From: Gymnorhina tibicen | Lineage: Eukaryota; Chordata; Aves; Passeriformes; Artamidae | Assembly (NCBI GenBank): GCA_013399875.1 | Contig: VXAZ01001726.1 | Span: 166,640 to 230,639, forward strand | Reading direction: 5' to 3' | Length of the DNA stretch: 64,000 nucleotides | Shown here: positions 35,651 through 46,977 of the stretch, in pieces | How positions within the stretch are numbered: the stretch's first letter is position 1 | How the letters are laid out: the number at the start of each line of letters is the position of its first letter | Notes under the pieces: generated by a model | What the model saw: only the letters and a program-made list of their open reading frames with translations | What the model was told of the DNA's origin: nothing | The model's database searches: none | Translations under genes and position numbers: made by a program

Positions 35651-36337
35651 ATTGATTTGGCCTTATTTGGACTTGGCTTGTATGGCACCATCCACTCCTT
35701 GCTGCTGGGCAGCCCATTTCTTTACGATGTAGTTTAAAAGATATTTCTTTTGTTTTCTTCTTCCTGCTTCTATACTGTAACTAGATCTGGGCTGATCTGA
35801 GTTGAGTTGTCTGATCAACTGGTTGATTGATTTTTCCCTGTCTCTTCTCCTACTCCATTGCTTAGGGGGGCAACCCCCCATTTTGTGTAGAGTTGCACCA
35901 GGTGTTTTTCAGCCTGTTTAGACATTTTCTTACATGTAAGTAGGGTAGTCAGTGGAGACAGGAGATAAAGAAGACTTTGAATTCTAGGCTTGCCAGGAGC
36001 ATGCCTGTGTGTGCATAGGTGAGCTACTTTCCCACTCTGAACCACTCTGAATCTCTTTTCCCAACTGTAAATCTGCTTTAAAATACACATTTTATTTCTT
36101 TTCACCACAAACTTGCAGTGCAGAACATATGACTTTTGGTGTAGTCACATATAATACCTGGTACAGGGGAATATATGTGAATATAACACCTGGACTTACA
36201 TACTTTGAAATCACAATCATGGTAAGAGGGTTTCCAGCTATATGTACGCTTATGTTAATTTTTTTTCTTCCTCTTTATTTTTTTTTTGTTTTGTTTTATT
36301 TTTCCTTTTCTTCTTTTTTTTTTTTTTTGTTTTGAAG

Positions 36338-36471
36338 GTAAGGGACTGGAAGAGGAGAACAGAGTCAGTAACAACCTAGTGATTGGCCTTTATGGAACTG
36401 ATGGTTTATCCAACATTGAGACACTGTCACCAGCAGGGATCTATGTCAGGGCTCCTGCCAGCCACATCAGG
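36338..36471 (+). CDS. PKHD1: PKHD1 exon G: beta-helix region
   Basis: 134 nt, phase 1 to phase 0. The acceptor follows a very long T tract (ttttttgttttgaag) and the donor is cagg/gtaaga. It encodes KGLEEENRVSNN, LVIGLYGTDGLSNIETL and SPAGIYVRAPASHIR. The 'G.EGLSN.E.L.PSGIY' pattern is shared with human fibrocystin. The N-terminal KGLEEE part does not resemble the human exon start, so the first few residues are the least certain. The phase join to exon F is exact. Confidence 0.93.
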
Positions 36472-39400
36472 GTAAGAAGTTCTGGTATAAGACATAACAT
36501 TTCCTTTCTAATCAAAGATATCAGAAAGACACAGAGCTTCATTTATCTGGGAGATAACATACACAGTGTTTGTTTCTTGGCTGAGCTGTCAGAACCTGTG
36601 CTTGTGATGGGATATTGAAACAAGTGCATATTACAAAATAAATTATGTTCCTGGGTAAATTTATTACTGAGAGTTTTGCTGTGTTTGAGTGGAATGGAAT
36701 ATTACAGTGACATAATTCATCCTGAGGTACTTTAAAACATTTTTTTATTTTATAATACTCACAGGTTCAGAAAACTTGGAAAAAGTTTAGTCTCACCTTC
36801 TCTAGAATTTCTGCCATTATTAAAAAAACCCTCAATTTTAATGGACTAATTACAAAACCACTAAAATTCAGCAACATCAATTACACCTCTGTCTGGATTT
36901 AAAATCGCATTGAACATACAGTTGAAGACTTTCATTCCAGGGTGAGAAAGAGAATGTGTTCCCTGTCCTATGAAAATGACATTGATTTTGAAAGAAACGA
37001 AACTTCTCTATTCTAAATGGTAATAAACCATCAAGTTTTTAAAGAGCCTCACATCAAAAATATGAGCTCAGTAAAAATACTTTTATTCACTGATTCTCTG
37101 ATGCTTTCTCTTAGTTCATACTCTCTTTTGGTCTTACATTTCAGAATAAAGAGTCACTTTTATGTGTTTCTTGGAAAAAAATATGATTTTCATCAACTTC
37201 CAACCACTTTTCCTTCCCAACTATTTTAAGGAATTACATTGAAACTGACCTTTTTTACCATAATTTCAGTAGTGAAAAAACACATATTTTAATTTAAAAA
37301 ATAATCCTAAGATGTTCTATTGCTAACCCCCAGTAACCAAACCAGTTGCTGTTTGTGAAGACCTAATCACCCCCAGGGCTTCTGCTCCACGAGGAAAGAT
37401 TTGCACCTAAATTTGAAGGTGAAAAAGAGACCAACACATTTCCTATGTTATTATGAAGACAGTAGCACTGAGGAAGGAGGAGAGAACTTTTCTCTCGAGG
37501 ACATATTTATCATTGTTAAGGCCATCAAATATGGTTTAAAAATACAAAAACTAGGCAGGATCATGAGAATTTCATCTCTGCTAAACACAGAGTTCTGTAC
37601 TGTCATGCGCTGACTTACCCTGGGGCTGTTCACTCCATCGCCAGTGGCTCAGCTTTTGAAAAGGTTTGCTGCAATTACCTCCACGGGTTCCTGGGAACTG
37701 GCTGTGCTGGGTTTTCAGCACATTTACTTATCCCTCTCTGTTTACGTGCGTTTACAGATACACAGCTGCAGCTGTGGCTGTGTATCCCAATATCAGGGGG
37801 TCCATTCTGCTCTCCAGAGATGTGCTGCTCCAGGCAGGGTAGCAGATGGCCCTCAAAGGGTTGCTGATAACCCTCATCATCTTCAGGAGTGGAATATTTG
37901 AGGAGTTGTAGCGGCAGAAGTAAAACACGAAGAAGTTGCCCAGTTTAGAATTGGTATTAACTGCACTTACTGTACAGCAGGACCAAGCAGTGCTCAGGAA
38001 GACAGCAAAGCACAGGGATATTAAGAGAAAAAATCATACTTCTCCTAAGCAAAACAACTGTGGACTTTTTCTTAGTGTAATAATAATCACTAAATTCCAG
38101 GGGTGCTGGTCCAGCACCAGCATTACGATGTTACTGATTTTCAGCATCTTTTATCTGATCAAATGACTCAAGATTTTTAGGTATTTATAATCCTAGTTTA
38201 TTGGGGAAGTTTGAAGAATGTAATGGGAAAGACTCATCTTCCACCTGCCTGGTTCCCAGGCCAGGGCATGCAATAGAAATTTTCCCAGCTTAGAATTTAA
38301 TTTTAGGTGTTAGTCAGTCTTTGTGTTTATTGGTTTTGTGGGGTTTTTTGTTTATTTTCAGATTTCTGCCATTCAATTATTGGTTTTAAACTTATTGGCT
38401 ACAATCTTTATGGCAAAGTATGCAGCTGAGACAGCCAGAGAGCTCTAGGTCCACACTGTGTAACATCTTCTGTGCAAGGTGGGCTAAACCTTTCGACAGT
38501 GAGACCTGCAGTAATATTTTCATAACTACTCAATTTTCTTGGGAGCCTAAATTTGCATCGGTGGCTGAAGAGCTTAAATTTCCTTGAAATTCAGTGGTGT
38601 CCTAAACGGTGTGGAAATTGAGACAGAGCAGTCACTCAAACCTGAGCCTACAAAGACATTTGGAGACCCAATTCCCACTGGTTTCCATTTGACTTAAGCT
38701 CTTAAGTGCACTGGTGAATCAGGCTGTTAGATGAAATTTTATACTCATACTCATATACTCCACTCATACTTGGACAGTATGAGTGCAAACTGATTATTAC
38801 AAGGTTAGTATAATTTTTTTTAAACACAGTGTATAAGCCCAGGTTATCACATTTTAGAGTCATAGACAAACTCATTAGCAGGCTGGTTTCTTGCCTTTCA
38901 AATGCTATCAGAGCAAGGACCTGAAGATGCTCCTCTGCGATATTGGCTTTTTTCTCACTGAGACATCCACCTTATGTCCTTGGTTTTCTTTTTGTGTGCA
39001 GGAAAAATAATTTAAAGAGTAGGTTTTCATCTTTTTCTCTTGGCTCTCTTAGGCCTAGTGAGTTTTGGACTTTTTGTTTTTCCAATCCATAAACATTCAA
39101 TGCCCTGAAATCCCGGAGCCAGCATGCAGTGCCCATGCACAGCAACATATGGACTGGGTTTAAGAAATCCATCAAGAACCTCCCTTTCCTTTCTTGCCTT
39201 GGTGTTGAGGACTGGGAAACAGCTCAGATGAATGAACGGGGTGGAGCTCAGCCGGTGTCTCCGTGTCAGAGGAGTGACTGATTGTCACGCTGTTGGGTAA
39301 ATGCATTTGTTTCCCAGTGTCACCACGTCCAGCCGGTCACCACGGCACCAAGGAGGTGAGGCTGCATCTGTTTGGCACCGACTGTTTTCCCACCGTTTCA

Positions 39401-41363
39401 TCCCTGCTGAGATCTTTTCCAAACCCTTTCCTGCAAAGTGGGCCCACACCGAAGCGGGCACACTGTGGGTACTACCGACATCCTGCCCGGCTCTCAAACT
39501 GTGGGAGTAGTGCTGTGAACACTGACCAGAGATTTAATGTCATCTTTAAGGTCGACAGTTTGAGTCCCAGCTGTCTAAAAGAAATTCATGAAATATTTAC
39601 ACCAGCAGAGTTGTACGGTTAAGAGACACTTAAGCCGTCAGCCACTTGATTTTACTGACTTGCAGTGCATACCTCCAGGTATTTGGCATGCTCAGGGAGG
39701 TAATTTCTCTCTGGAATTTTGGTTGCATGGACATTCGTAATATACTGACTTCCACAAAGAATTGATTTCCACACAAAATTCCCTGCTTGCCTAAAACCCC
39801 TGCCCTCCAGCCACTAGCTGGCTGAATAAATATGCAGGGTTTTTTTTCCTTATGAATCATCTGTAGAACGCACGATTGGAGTCTCAAGTAAAATATCCTG
39901 GAAATGATGTGACTGGACTGCAGAAGTGTTTTGTTAAAGAAAAAGGGTCTGTGGCTGCACTTTCAGAAAAAGCAGCAGTTTTACCAGGGGATAGAGAAAG
40001 CAGAGCTTTGGGTCTCAGTACTTTATTCCTTGACAGATGTCGGAGATCAGGACTGCAGGGAGCACACTTGGATGGGTCAGAAGAAAGTAATTGGTATATG
40101 GAGGGTTTCACCTCTAGGTCACCAGGCTCAGCTTTGATTTGGACCATCAGGGACCAAAAAGTCATTAGTATTTTAACACTGTCCAGTGACCTATGAATGG
40201 GAGTGGTGGTGTCAGATGCGGTCTTAGAGAACAAGCCCTCCTTAGAGCTGCAAGAAAGGTCATCTTAGACCCCCCTTAGAGAGCCACATACCTCCAGAGA
40301 GCAATTAATTTTGTCTAAGGACAGACCAAAAGCATTGCCTTCTGCACATTCCTATGCCTGATTTTTTTTGCCTAGAAAGGGAGCCTAAGTTTACTGGCCT
40401 GAACTTCAAATCTTCACACACCTAAGGCAGGTGAGAGGGATCGTGCACAGGTGCACACATGAAGACATTGCTATATGGACACCACCCAAACCCAACTAGG
40501 CTTGGCTGCTCTCCAAATTAAACTGGCAAGAGCAGGTTTTTTGTCCTAGAGCAGAAGAGTTCAGAACACACTGAATACAACTCATATAACCCACTTGCTG
40601 CAGATTCTGTAAGTACCAAACTCCTAATTTTATGGCCAGTCAGCTCTTATGTCCACTTATTTTTACCTCTTGCAACACAAAGAATGTAACCAAATGTAGA
40701 ATTTAGAAAGGAATTTCTTTAAGAGATATTAAATGACAATAACTTACAGCACATCTTCCTCTGGTTATTCACTTACCCTGTTAAAAGTAATCCAAACAAC
40801 ATAATTTACCACAGGTGTAATGAAGTTTAATTGTTCAGTCACTGGCATATCCTGAAGATGTTGTTCTCTGCTTTCTCTTGACTTTTAGGAGTCTCATTTC
40901 TAATGAGAATATTTTCTTATCCCATGTTTGCTTTGGGAGATAAGAGAAGTATCCAGATTGAGAAGGAAACCAATAAACTGATTAGTTTGTGATTTACCTT
41001 TCCTTCCTGACATTTCTTTCTTATATAGAAAGGAGTTTATAGACATGGGTTTTCCACACATTTTTTTCTTACCTACTTCTTGAAGAATTGTGACAACACC
41101 ATTTTTCTGTCATTTGTCTCTATTGCTTGGCCAATCCTCCTTGTCTGGCTTAAAAATAGGTATTTTTAGAACTGGCCCAAGGTCAAAGTGGAAACAGGAC
41201 AAGACTGGGGACACAGAAACAACGTACCAGTTCCTACCAGCCAGTTTACCAGAATTTGAATGGACTTCAGCTGGGATTTTCATTTGTGTGTTTCTTAAGT
41301 TGATTTTAATTTCCAGAAATCTGTGGTAATATTATTTTTACAGTCACATATTCCTCTCTGCAG
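36472..41363 (+). other. PKHD1: PKHD1 intron G-H (4.9 kb), repeat-poor
   Basis: The longest stretch in the window with no recognisable CR1. It is mostly unique AT-rich sequence, with a less AT-rich patch around 39.2-39.5 kb. No exon recognised. The small open frames near 39.3 and 39.9 kb look like chance. Confidence 0.6.
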
Positions 41364-41476
41364 GGTAACAGAGTGTGTGGTGCTGGGTATGGCTATTTCT
41401 TTCATCTCTCCCCTGAGGGACCATCCAAAGTGCCTCTCCTGTCCTTCAGTGAGAACACAGCTCACTCCTGCTCAAG
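41364..41476 (+). CDS. PKHD1: PKHD1 exon H: beta-helix region
   Basis: 113 nt, phase 0 to phase 2, with acceptor attcctctctgcag and donor tcaag/gtactg. It encodes [25 protein letters not shown] and [14 protein letters not shown]. '[15 protein letters not shown]' is, as far as I remember, identical in human fibrocystin. Human has the same exon length. Beta-helix turns continue here with 'N.aHS...G'. The final arginine is split ag/g with exon I. Confidence 0.97.
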
Positions 41477-42349
41477 GTACTGGGGGAGTTTGCTTAAAGA
41501 GATTTTCCTCCACAGAATGGTTGTGCCAACCATAACTGCAGTGTTGGGCAGAAAAGGCTTTGCCCCTCTTTTCAGGACTTTTCCCCCAGTTTTGCACCCT
41601 TTCAGGTCCTCCTCTCTTGCAAGAAGAATTGTCTGGAGCAGGGCAGAATCGGTGTGGAAGGCGTCCCTGTCCCTGGCATGGGGGTGGAACGAGACGATCT
41701 CTAAGGTCCCTTCCAACACAAACCATTCCACGATTCCATGTTTCTGTGACATTTCATGAAACAACTGTTCCTGTAGTACCCAGGAACAGCTATTGACAAG
41801 AGCATTAGCCAGTACTTCCCTAAAACAGAAAGAGTATTAAAAAATGACATTGTACTGAAGATCAGTGGATGGAGTGACCTGAATTTTGAGTTAATCTGGA
41901 TATTAATCTGGATTTAAAATCTCTGAGAAGGTCAAATTAAGCGCTGCATTCAGGAACTCATTCATTTGGGCTGTACTCCAAGTTAGCTGAATCCAAGATA
42001 AAGAAAAGTCTTTTCTGTCCAGATTCGTGTAAGGCTTATCTGAAGGTGAAGCTGGCTGAAACTCCCTCGTGGGAGGGCGTTTTGTAGTGACAACCTCTCA
42101 GTCACACTGCACACTCCTTTTTAGCCCTGCTATGGCTAATGCTGAAAATACTTGAAAAGAAATTTGAAGTCATTATTAGATGCCTAAAATAGTCCAGCAG
42201 CTTTTGACTTTGATTTTAAGAAATAAAGTCCCGTGCAGAAAACTGCGACAGATTTACTATTTTACATACCAAAATGATGAATAGAAAAATCTGCTCACCA
42301 GTACATGCACTGTAAAGGAACAGCGTCCATGGCTTTCTCTCCCAAACAG
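41477..42349 (+). other. PKHD1: PKHD1 intron H-I (0.9 kb)
   Basis: Contains a sense CR1 at 41634-41740; the rest is unique. Confidence 0.7.
41634..41740 (+). repeat. CR1 LINE fragment, 3' tip, sense
   Basis: 'tggagcagggcagaatcggt', 'gtggaaggcgtccctgtccc', 'aggtcccttccaacacaaac', ending 'attccacgattccatg'. Confidence 0.87.
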
Positions 42350-42440
42350 GTGTGGGTTGCTGGTGTACCCAGGGTATTTGCCAGTCAGTCGTGTTCAGTT
42401 CAGCAAATTCACAGCCTGGAGCTGCCACGGGGGAGCACAG
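42350..42440 (+). CDS. PKHD1: PKHD1 exon I: short, shortened relative to human
   Basis: 91 nt, phase 2 to phase 0, in a reading frame with no long open frame around it, so it is easily missed. Acceptor tctctcccaaacag/g, donor gcacag/gtacgt. It encodes CGLLVYPGYLPV, then SRVQ and FSKFTAWSCHGGAQ. Human has 'YGLFVYP' and 'FQSFTVWESAGGAQ' at the ends, with a longer middle containing a PPWDN segment. The bird exon lacks about five codons there, consistent with 91 versus about 106 nt. Phases on both sides fit exons H and J exactly, which is the strongest support. Confidence 0.9.
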
Positions 42441-42716
42441 GTACGTTTGTCCCCACTGCCTTCCGTGATGCTCAGGATCTTTCCAAGTATTTCACCTCCA
42501 CACTGACTTCATTTTTAAGGCTGCAAATAGGCCACAGTCACAGTAAAGCTCTTGTGCCTGTATGCATGTCCCTCACCTGGAGGCTCCTGTTTTAATGAAA
42601 GAGGCAGAAACCTGATTTGTGTGAATTCTTTTTTTTGATTCAGTGTGGAATCACTTTTCTCCTTTCCCCAGTAGCTGGTGTCCTCTGTAATCGTCTACCA
42701 TCTGTCTGCCACTATA

Positions 42717-42820
42717 ATCATGGAATCACAGGATGGTTTGGGTTGGAAGGGACCTTAAAGACCATCTTGTTCCAACCCCCGTGCCATGGACAGGGACACT
42801 TTCCCTAGATCATGTTGCCA
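42717..42820 (-). repeat. CR1 LINE fragment, 3' tip, antisense
   Basis: 'atcatggaatcacaggatgg', 'tttgggttggaagggacctt', 'ttccctagatcatgttgcc'. Confidence 0.9.
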
Positions 42821-43280
42821 AAAAAAAATCCTCTAAGTGCATCAGAGATGTTTATGAAGATTGCATTTGGTAGAAGATCTGTATCACTTTATAGAAGTGA
42901 TGGTTTCCACGGGATTTTTTTTTTCATTCTTGTTAAAATTTTGCACTTTTATTTATTTGAATTTGTCTAGCTTCATTCTCCAGCTATTATGGCTCATTAA
43001 TATTAATTAATTTGATTTTAAAAAGCCACACCAACCTTTATTACATGATACTTTTTCCCCATACTTACAGTTTGAAGCCTGTGATCCTATTTATTCCTGT
43101 CTGATGACCTGAACAGTTTCTATGTGTTTCTCTGTAAGGAATGTTTTATAGCCTCACCCATCCCATGACTTTCCTCTGAAGGTGTCCAATTTTCAGTGTG
43201 ATTTTTCAGGCTGATGTGTTCTCTTTCTGGAAGGTTATTTGTACGAAATGAAATAAAACAAAAGGGTGTTTTGCAGGTTT

Positions 43281-43298
43281 GTTGTTGTTGTTGTTGTT
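43281..43298. repeat. (GTT)6 microsatellite
   Basis: Six perfect gtt units within a slightly longer T/G-rich run. Confidence 0.9.
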
Positions 43299-43418
43299 TG
43301 TTTTCTCTGCCTACCTTGTAACATTTTTGTATGTGACTGACCTAGAATACACAAATAACTAAGTTTATTCTGCTTCTTTCCATGGGCTCCCTCCAGAAAC
43401 AGTCTTCTTTCTTTTACG

Positions 43419-43562
43419 TGCCCCATCCTGGAAGTGTTTCAAGGCCAGGTTGGATGGGGCTTGGAGCAACCTGGTGTTTTGGAAGGTGCCCTTGCCCATG
43501 GCAGGGGGTGGAACAAGAGGATATTTAAGGTCCCTTCTAACCCAGACCATTCTATGGCTTGA
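43419..43562 (+). repeat. CR1 LINE fragment, 3' end, sense, directly before exon J
   Basis: 'tgccccatcctggaagtgtt', 'ggccaggttggatggggctt', 'ggtgcccttgcccatggcag', 'aaggtcccttctaacccaga', ending 'ccattctatggctt'. Its end is 36 bases from the exon J start, so it abuts the splice acceptor region. Confidence 0.92.
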
Positions 43563-43598
43563 TGATGATGATTATTCCTTTATTTCCTTTTTATGTAG

Positions 43599-43733
43599 AT
43601 TTTCAGTAGCAGGAACCTTGAACTCCAGCATTTCTGGATTTCTGCTTGCAAAGACTTTGGCATTGACATTGTGGAAAACCTGGGAAACACCTCTGTGTCT
43701 GACAGTGTTTTAAATGGACACCTTGGGCGGAAG
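43599..43733 (+). CDS. PKHD1: PKHD1 exon J: beta-helix region
   Basis: 135 nt, exactly 45 codons, phase 0 on both sides. Acceptor tttcctttttatgtag, donor cggaag/gtaaga. It encodes IFSSRNLELQHFW, ISA and CKDFGIDIVENLGNTSVSD, then SVLNGHLGRK. 'IF.SSNL.L.nF', 'C.DFGIDV.E' and 'NTSV.DS' are shared with human, which has the same exon length as I recall. NTS is a glycosylation sequon. Other frames across this exon are open too, but only this one fits neighbours and family. Confidence 0.96.
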
Positions 43734-43924
43734 GTAAGAACTGCAGGGAATATTTCAGTGTTCCTTGACTTGCACAGCAACATTTCAGTAGGAATTTGGA
43801 GAAATAAGAAAGCAACCTGGAGAACAGTCCCTGCTTCATGGTAGCTTGGGAAAACTTGGATTTGTAAAAAGAGGCTGCAAGTAAAAACAGTAGCTGTGAA
43901 TAAATGTAAGTAAATGGAATAGAC

Positions 43925-44214
43925 TGTGGGTGTTGGTCTCTTCTCCCAAGTAACCAGAGACAGGGCAAGAGGGAACGGCCCCAAGTTGCACCAAGGGATG
44001 TTTAGACTGGATTTTAGGGAAAATTTCTTCACTGAAAGGATTTTCAAACGTTGGAACAGGCTGTGCAGGGCAGTGGTGGAGTCACCATCCCTAGACGGTT
44101 TTAAAACCCACGTAAATGTAGCACTTGGGGAAATGGGTTAGTGCTGGGCTTGGCAGTGATGCTTGAACCTGATGGTCTTATCGGTCTTTCCAACCTAAAC
44201 AATTTCCATGATTT
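43925..44214 (+). repeat. CR1 LINE fragment, about 290 bp, sense, second subfamily
   Basis: 'ccaagttgcaccaagggatg', 'gggaaaatttcttcactgaa', 'ggcagtggtggagtcaccat' and 'ggtctttccaacctaaacaa'. Same subfamily as the copies at 11250 and 54700. Confidence 0.92.
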
Positions 44215-44836
44215 TTTTTTTCCAAAAGACTTTTCATTTCAGCATGGAAGTTTTGAAGATTTTTTTAAACAAATTTGAAACAAGGACTCTGGTTTTTCTA
44301 TTTTCATTAGAAACTATTACAAGATTTCACGCTATAAAGCATAATCCTGCATATTGTTTCTAAAACAACATTCAAAAGTGAAAGCAAAATCACAAACACA
44401 AAAAGCTGAAGGATCTTAGCGAGACAAGTGCAAATTTTTTCCTACTCATAGTTTTTTCCAGGATTGACATGGTCTCAGAAAAACCTTGGAATTTCACCAA
44501 ACCTGACATTTTGAGAGAAATCATAATTTTTCTTTAATCAAGCTTTTCTAACACAAATTCCTGTACAGCTTTTGCATTTAACCATACACAAGTGGGTTTA
44601 GTTTAGTCTTTTGAGAATAATGAGAGGGAACACCAACTTTAGTTTCTATCCTTGTTAACGCTTTGGTTCCATCTGCTCTCTCTCAGCATCACTGGTCTAC
44701 CTGGAATGCAGAGTGCTACTTTTTTTACTTGAGAATGAAAAATACTGACAAAACGTAATTTTATTTATGCAGTAAATATGATCTCCTTCCATTATTTCTT
44801 TAGGCAGCTGGACAAAATCCTTTGGGTGCTACCAGG

Positions 44837-44854
44837 TTGTTAACAGATTAACAA
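44837..44854. promoter_or_regulatory. HNF1-like palindrome TTGTTAA-CAGA-TTAACAA
   Basis: A perfect inverted repeat with 7-base arms and a 4-base centre. Each arm holds the GTTAA half-site of HNF1 factors. HNF1B is an established regulator of PKHD1 in kidney. The half-sites are spaced one base wider than the usual GTTAATNATTAAC consensus, and one 18-base site proves little. Confidence 0.2.
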
Positions 44855-46785
44855 CATGGATAGCAATGAAATTTTAGTTACAACTGGCCACAGCTGCTTG
44901 TTCTTGATTTTGAGGTCTATTTTTTCCCCTTGCTCAGTTTTCTATTGTTGTTTATTAAATTAATTTTCTCTCTGACTGGCAGAAAAAAAGAGTTTTATAT
45001 GAGTTTCCTTTAGAAGCTCAAGGAAAGAAACCTCCTTAGCAGGTCTGTTCTAAGTATATGGTTCAGATAAAATCCTGGCTTCACCTGTCCAACCTTTCAG
45101 TGTCCTGATGATGTCCCAGTGAATTTCTCTGACAACAAAAGGTGGATGTCTTTGTTTTTGCTTTACAGGATCCATGGAAGGACTCCAATGTTGCACTTGT
45201 TAAGAGATTTAGAGGCACTCAGCTGTGCCTTGTTTCTTGCAGTACCTCAGGGGGGTGATTATCTTTGATTATCTCACGATAAGAGCCTCCTTGTCATAAT
45301 TTACATCTTAATGTATGTAATTCTCCCTTTAATAATGATGTCTCTTTAATATCAATTAAAACTTTATGACATTAATTTAATGGGAACCTTGGATATTCCT
45401 CTCTGCTAGCCCTTCCACTTTTTGGAAAAAAAGTGTTTTTAAAACAAGATTGTTTTCTGGAAATATCAGGGCATTGAAAAGTTGGGGCTTTGACCCATTG
45501 AAACATTACTGACAGGGGTAAATCCAGGGCCTGTAAAAGCCATATGACAGATTTTTGTTAACTTCCTAGACATTCAGCAAGCCTCTTCCATGCTCTCATA
45601 AAACAACTCACTGTTTTTGTGGGGCCATTTGAGGAGAAGCATTTCTTCCCGGAAAAATCAGGAGTTCTGGGTCAGGTGACACACACAAGGGAGGAATTAT
45701 TGTCTCATGCTGTTCTATTTGCTATTTGTTTAAATAAATTTAATTAATTTGAAAATGTAGAAAATTGGGTGGGATGGAAGAACCGGAAGTGTAAGCAAAA
45801 AACCAATAGAGACTTTCTGAATTTGTTACCAGAAACCAGGGATTTCTGCTTAGCAGTTACTTGGAAGAGGATGGCCCAAAGACCAGGACCATCACTCCTG
45901 ATGTTTTGGCCTCAGAATAAAAAAAGCTGGTGGAACTACTGTCTCTTGCAGACACTGAAGACAGTACCTTCTCTTTGAAGTAATAATCTACTTATAAAAG
46001 TACATTTTGTTCTACATTTTCAATTACAAAGATGTTTCCATACAGGGTGGATTTTTTGATTCATTCTCTACTCTGGCTTTTGGGAGTTATTCTACGAGCA
46101 TTTATTTATTGGTCTCAAACAGTATCACAGACTCCTGCCAGCCCTTCCTCCTGCAGGCTGCTCACTAACTCTGAGTACGTCCTTATTTCCAGCCTGTTTC
46201 CAAGGCAGTTTGGCAGAGGGTTGTACGCTTCCCCTGTGTCATGGACTACAATCACCCCAAAATCCAGTTTGTCCATTGTGGTTTTTATCACTTGTGGCTT
46301 TTGCTCTTCCTTTCTGGTTCTTGTGGCTCTGATGGACCCTGAAGTCACCTGGAGGTTTTCAGAGAGCCTGGCTTAAGTGCTTCCCCATCCCAAATTACAC
46401 AAAATGCCTTTGAATCTCAGTGCTCAGATTTTTCTGAGAACAGAAATAAGGATGATCACTTTTGCAGAATAGGAAAAGTTCCCAGTTGCTGGATAAAAAA
46501 GGTAAAGTAAAATGGGGCTGTAAAAATTCACTCACTATGGCTTTTAGGTGGATTCTTTCTCCCCAGGGAATGTACACTTCCGTCTCCCTTCAAATGTCCA
46601 ATCTTAACTACTGAGCAACAACTCAAACGAAGGGCAACAAGCTGCCCTTGAAAGTGATGCTATCACCTGCTACAAGTGGGGAATTAAATGGGTGTTATTT
46701 GTCAGAGTTTGCCAATCAATAGCTTAGATCCGTCCTTTAAACCCCACAACTATGACAATCACACTCTTGCATTCCCAGCTGCTGC

Positions 46786-46944
46786 ATCCTGGATGCCCCA
46801 TTTCTGGAAATGTTCATGGCCAGGTTAGACAGGACTTGGAGCAACCTGGTCTTTTGGAAGGTGTCCCTGCCCATGGCAGGGGTTGGAATGAGGTGACTTT
46901 TAAGGTCCCTTCCAACCCAAGCCAGTCTAGGATTCTGTGATTCA
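46786..46944 (+). repeat. CR1 LINE fragment, 3' end, sense, directly before exon K
   Basis: 'ctggatgccccatttctgga', 'catggccaggttagacagga', 'ggtgtccctgcccatggcag', ending 'aggattctgtgattc'. Its end is 33 bases before exon K. Confidence 0.92.
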
Positions 46945-46977
46945 CATGGTGATGTTTCCTTCATTCCTTCCTTTCAG

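Larger units (their letters stand above)
33745..36337 (+). other. PKHD1: PKHD1 intron F-G (2.6 kb); site of a missing small exon
   Basis: Contains a MIR-like relic (34410-34690) and an antisense CR1 (35386-35650), and ends in a long T-rich tract (about 36255-36330). I examined the plausible acceptor sites for a phase 1-1 exon of about 57 nt resembling the human segment between exons F and G and found none without an early stop. Confidence 0.65.
42441..43598 (+). other. PKHD1: PKHD1 intron I-J (1.2 kb)
   Basis: Holds an antisense CR1 (42717-42820), a short (GTT)6 run (43281-43298) and a sense CR1 whose 3' tip ends 36 bases before exon J. Confidence 0.7.
43734..46977 (+). other. PKHD1: PKHD1 intron J-K (3.2 kb)
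   Basis: Holds sense CR1 copies at 43925-44214 and 46786-46944 and a perfect inverted repeat at 44837-44854. The middle (44.3-46.7 kb) is unique AT-rich sequence with nothing recognised. Confidence 0.65.

Noticed and set aside
36129..36222. Possible extra exon ending at a good donor (catg/gtaaga) in intron F-G
   Set aside because: The upstream acceptor is poor, the phase (ending 0) does not fit exons F or G, and the residues do not resemble the missing human segment.
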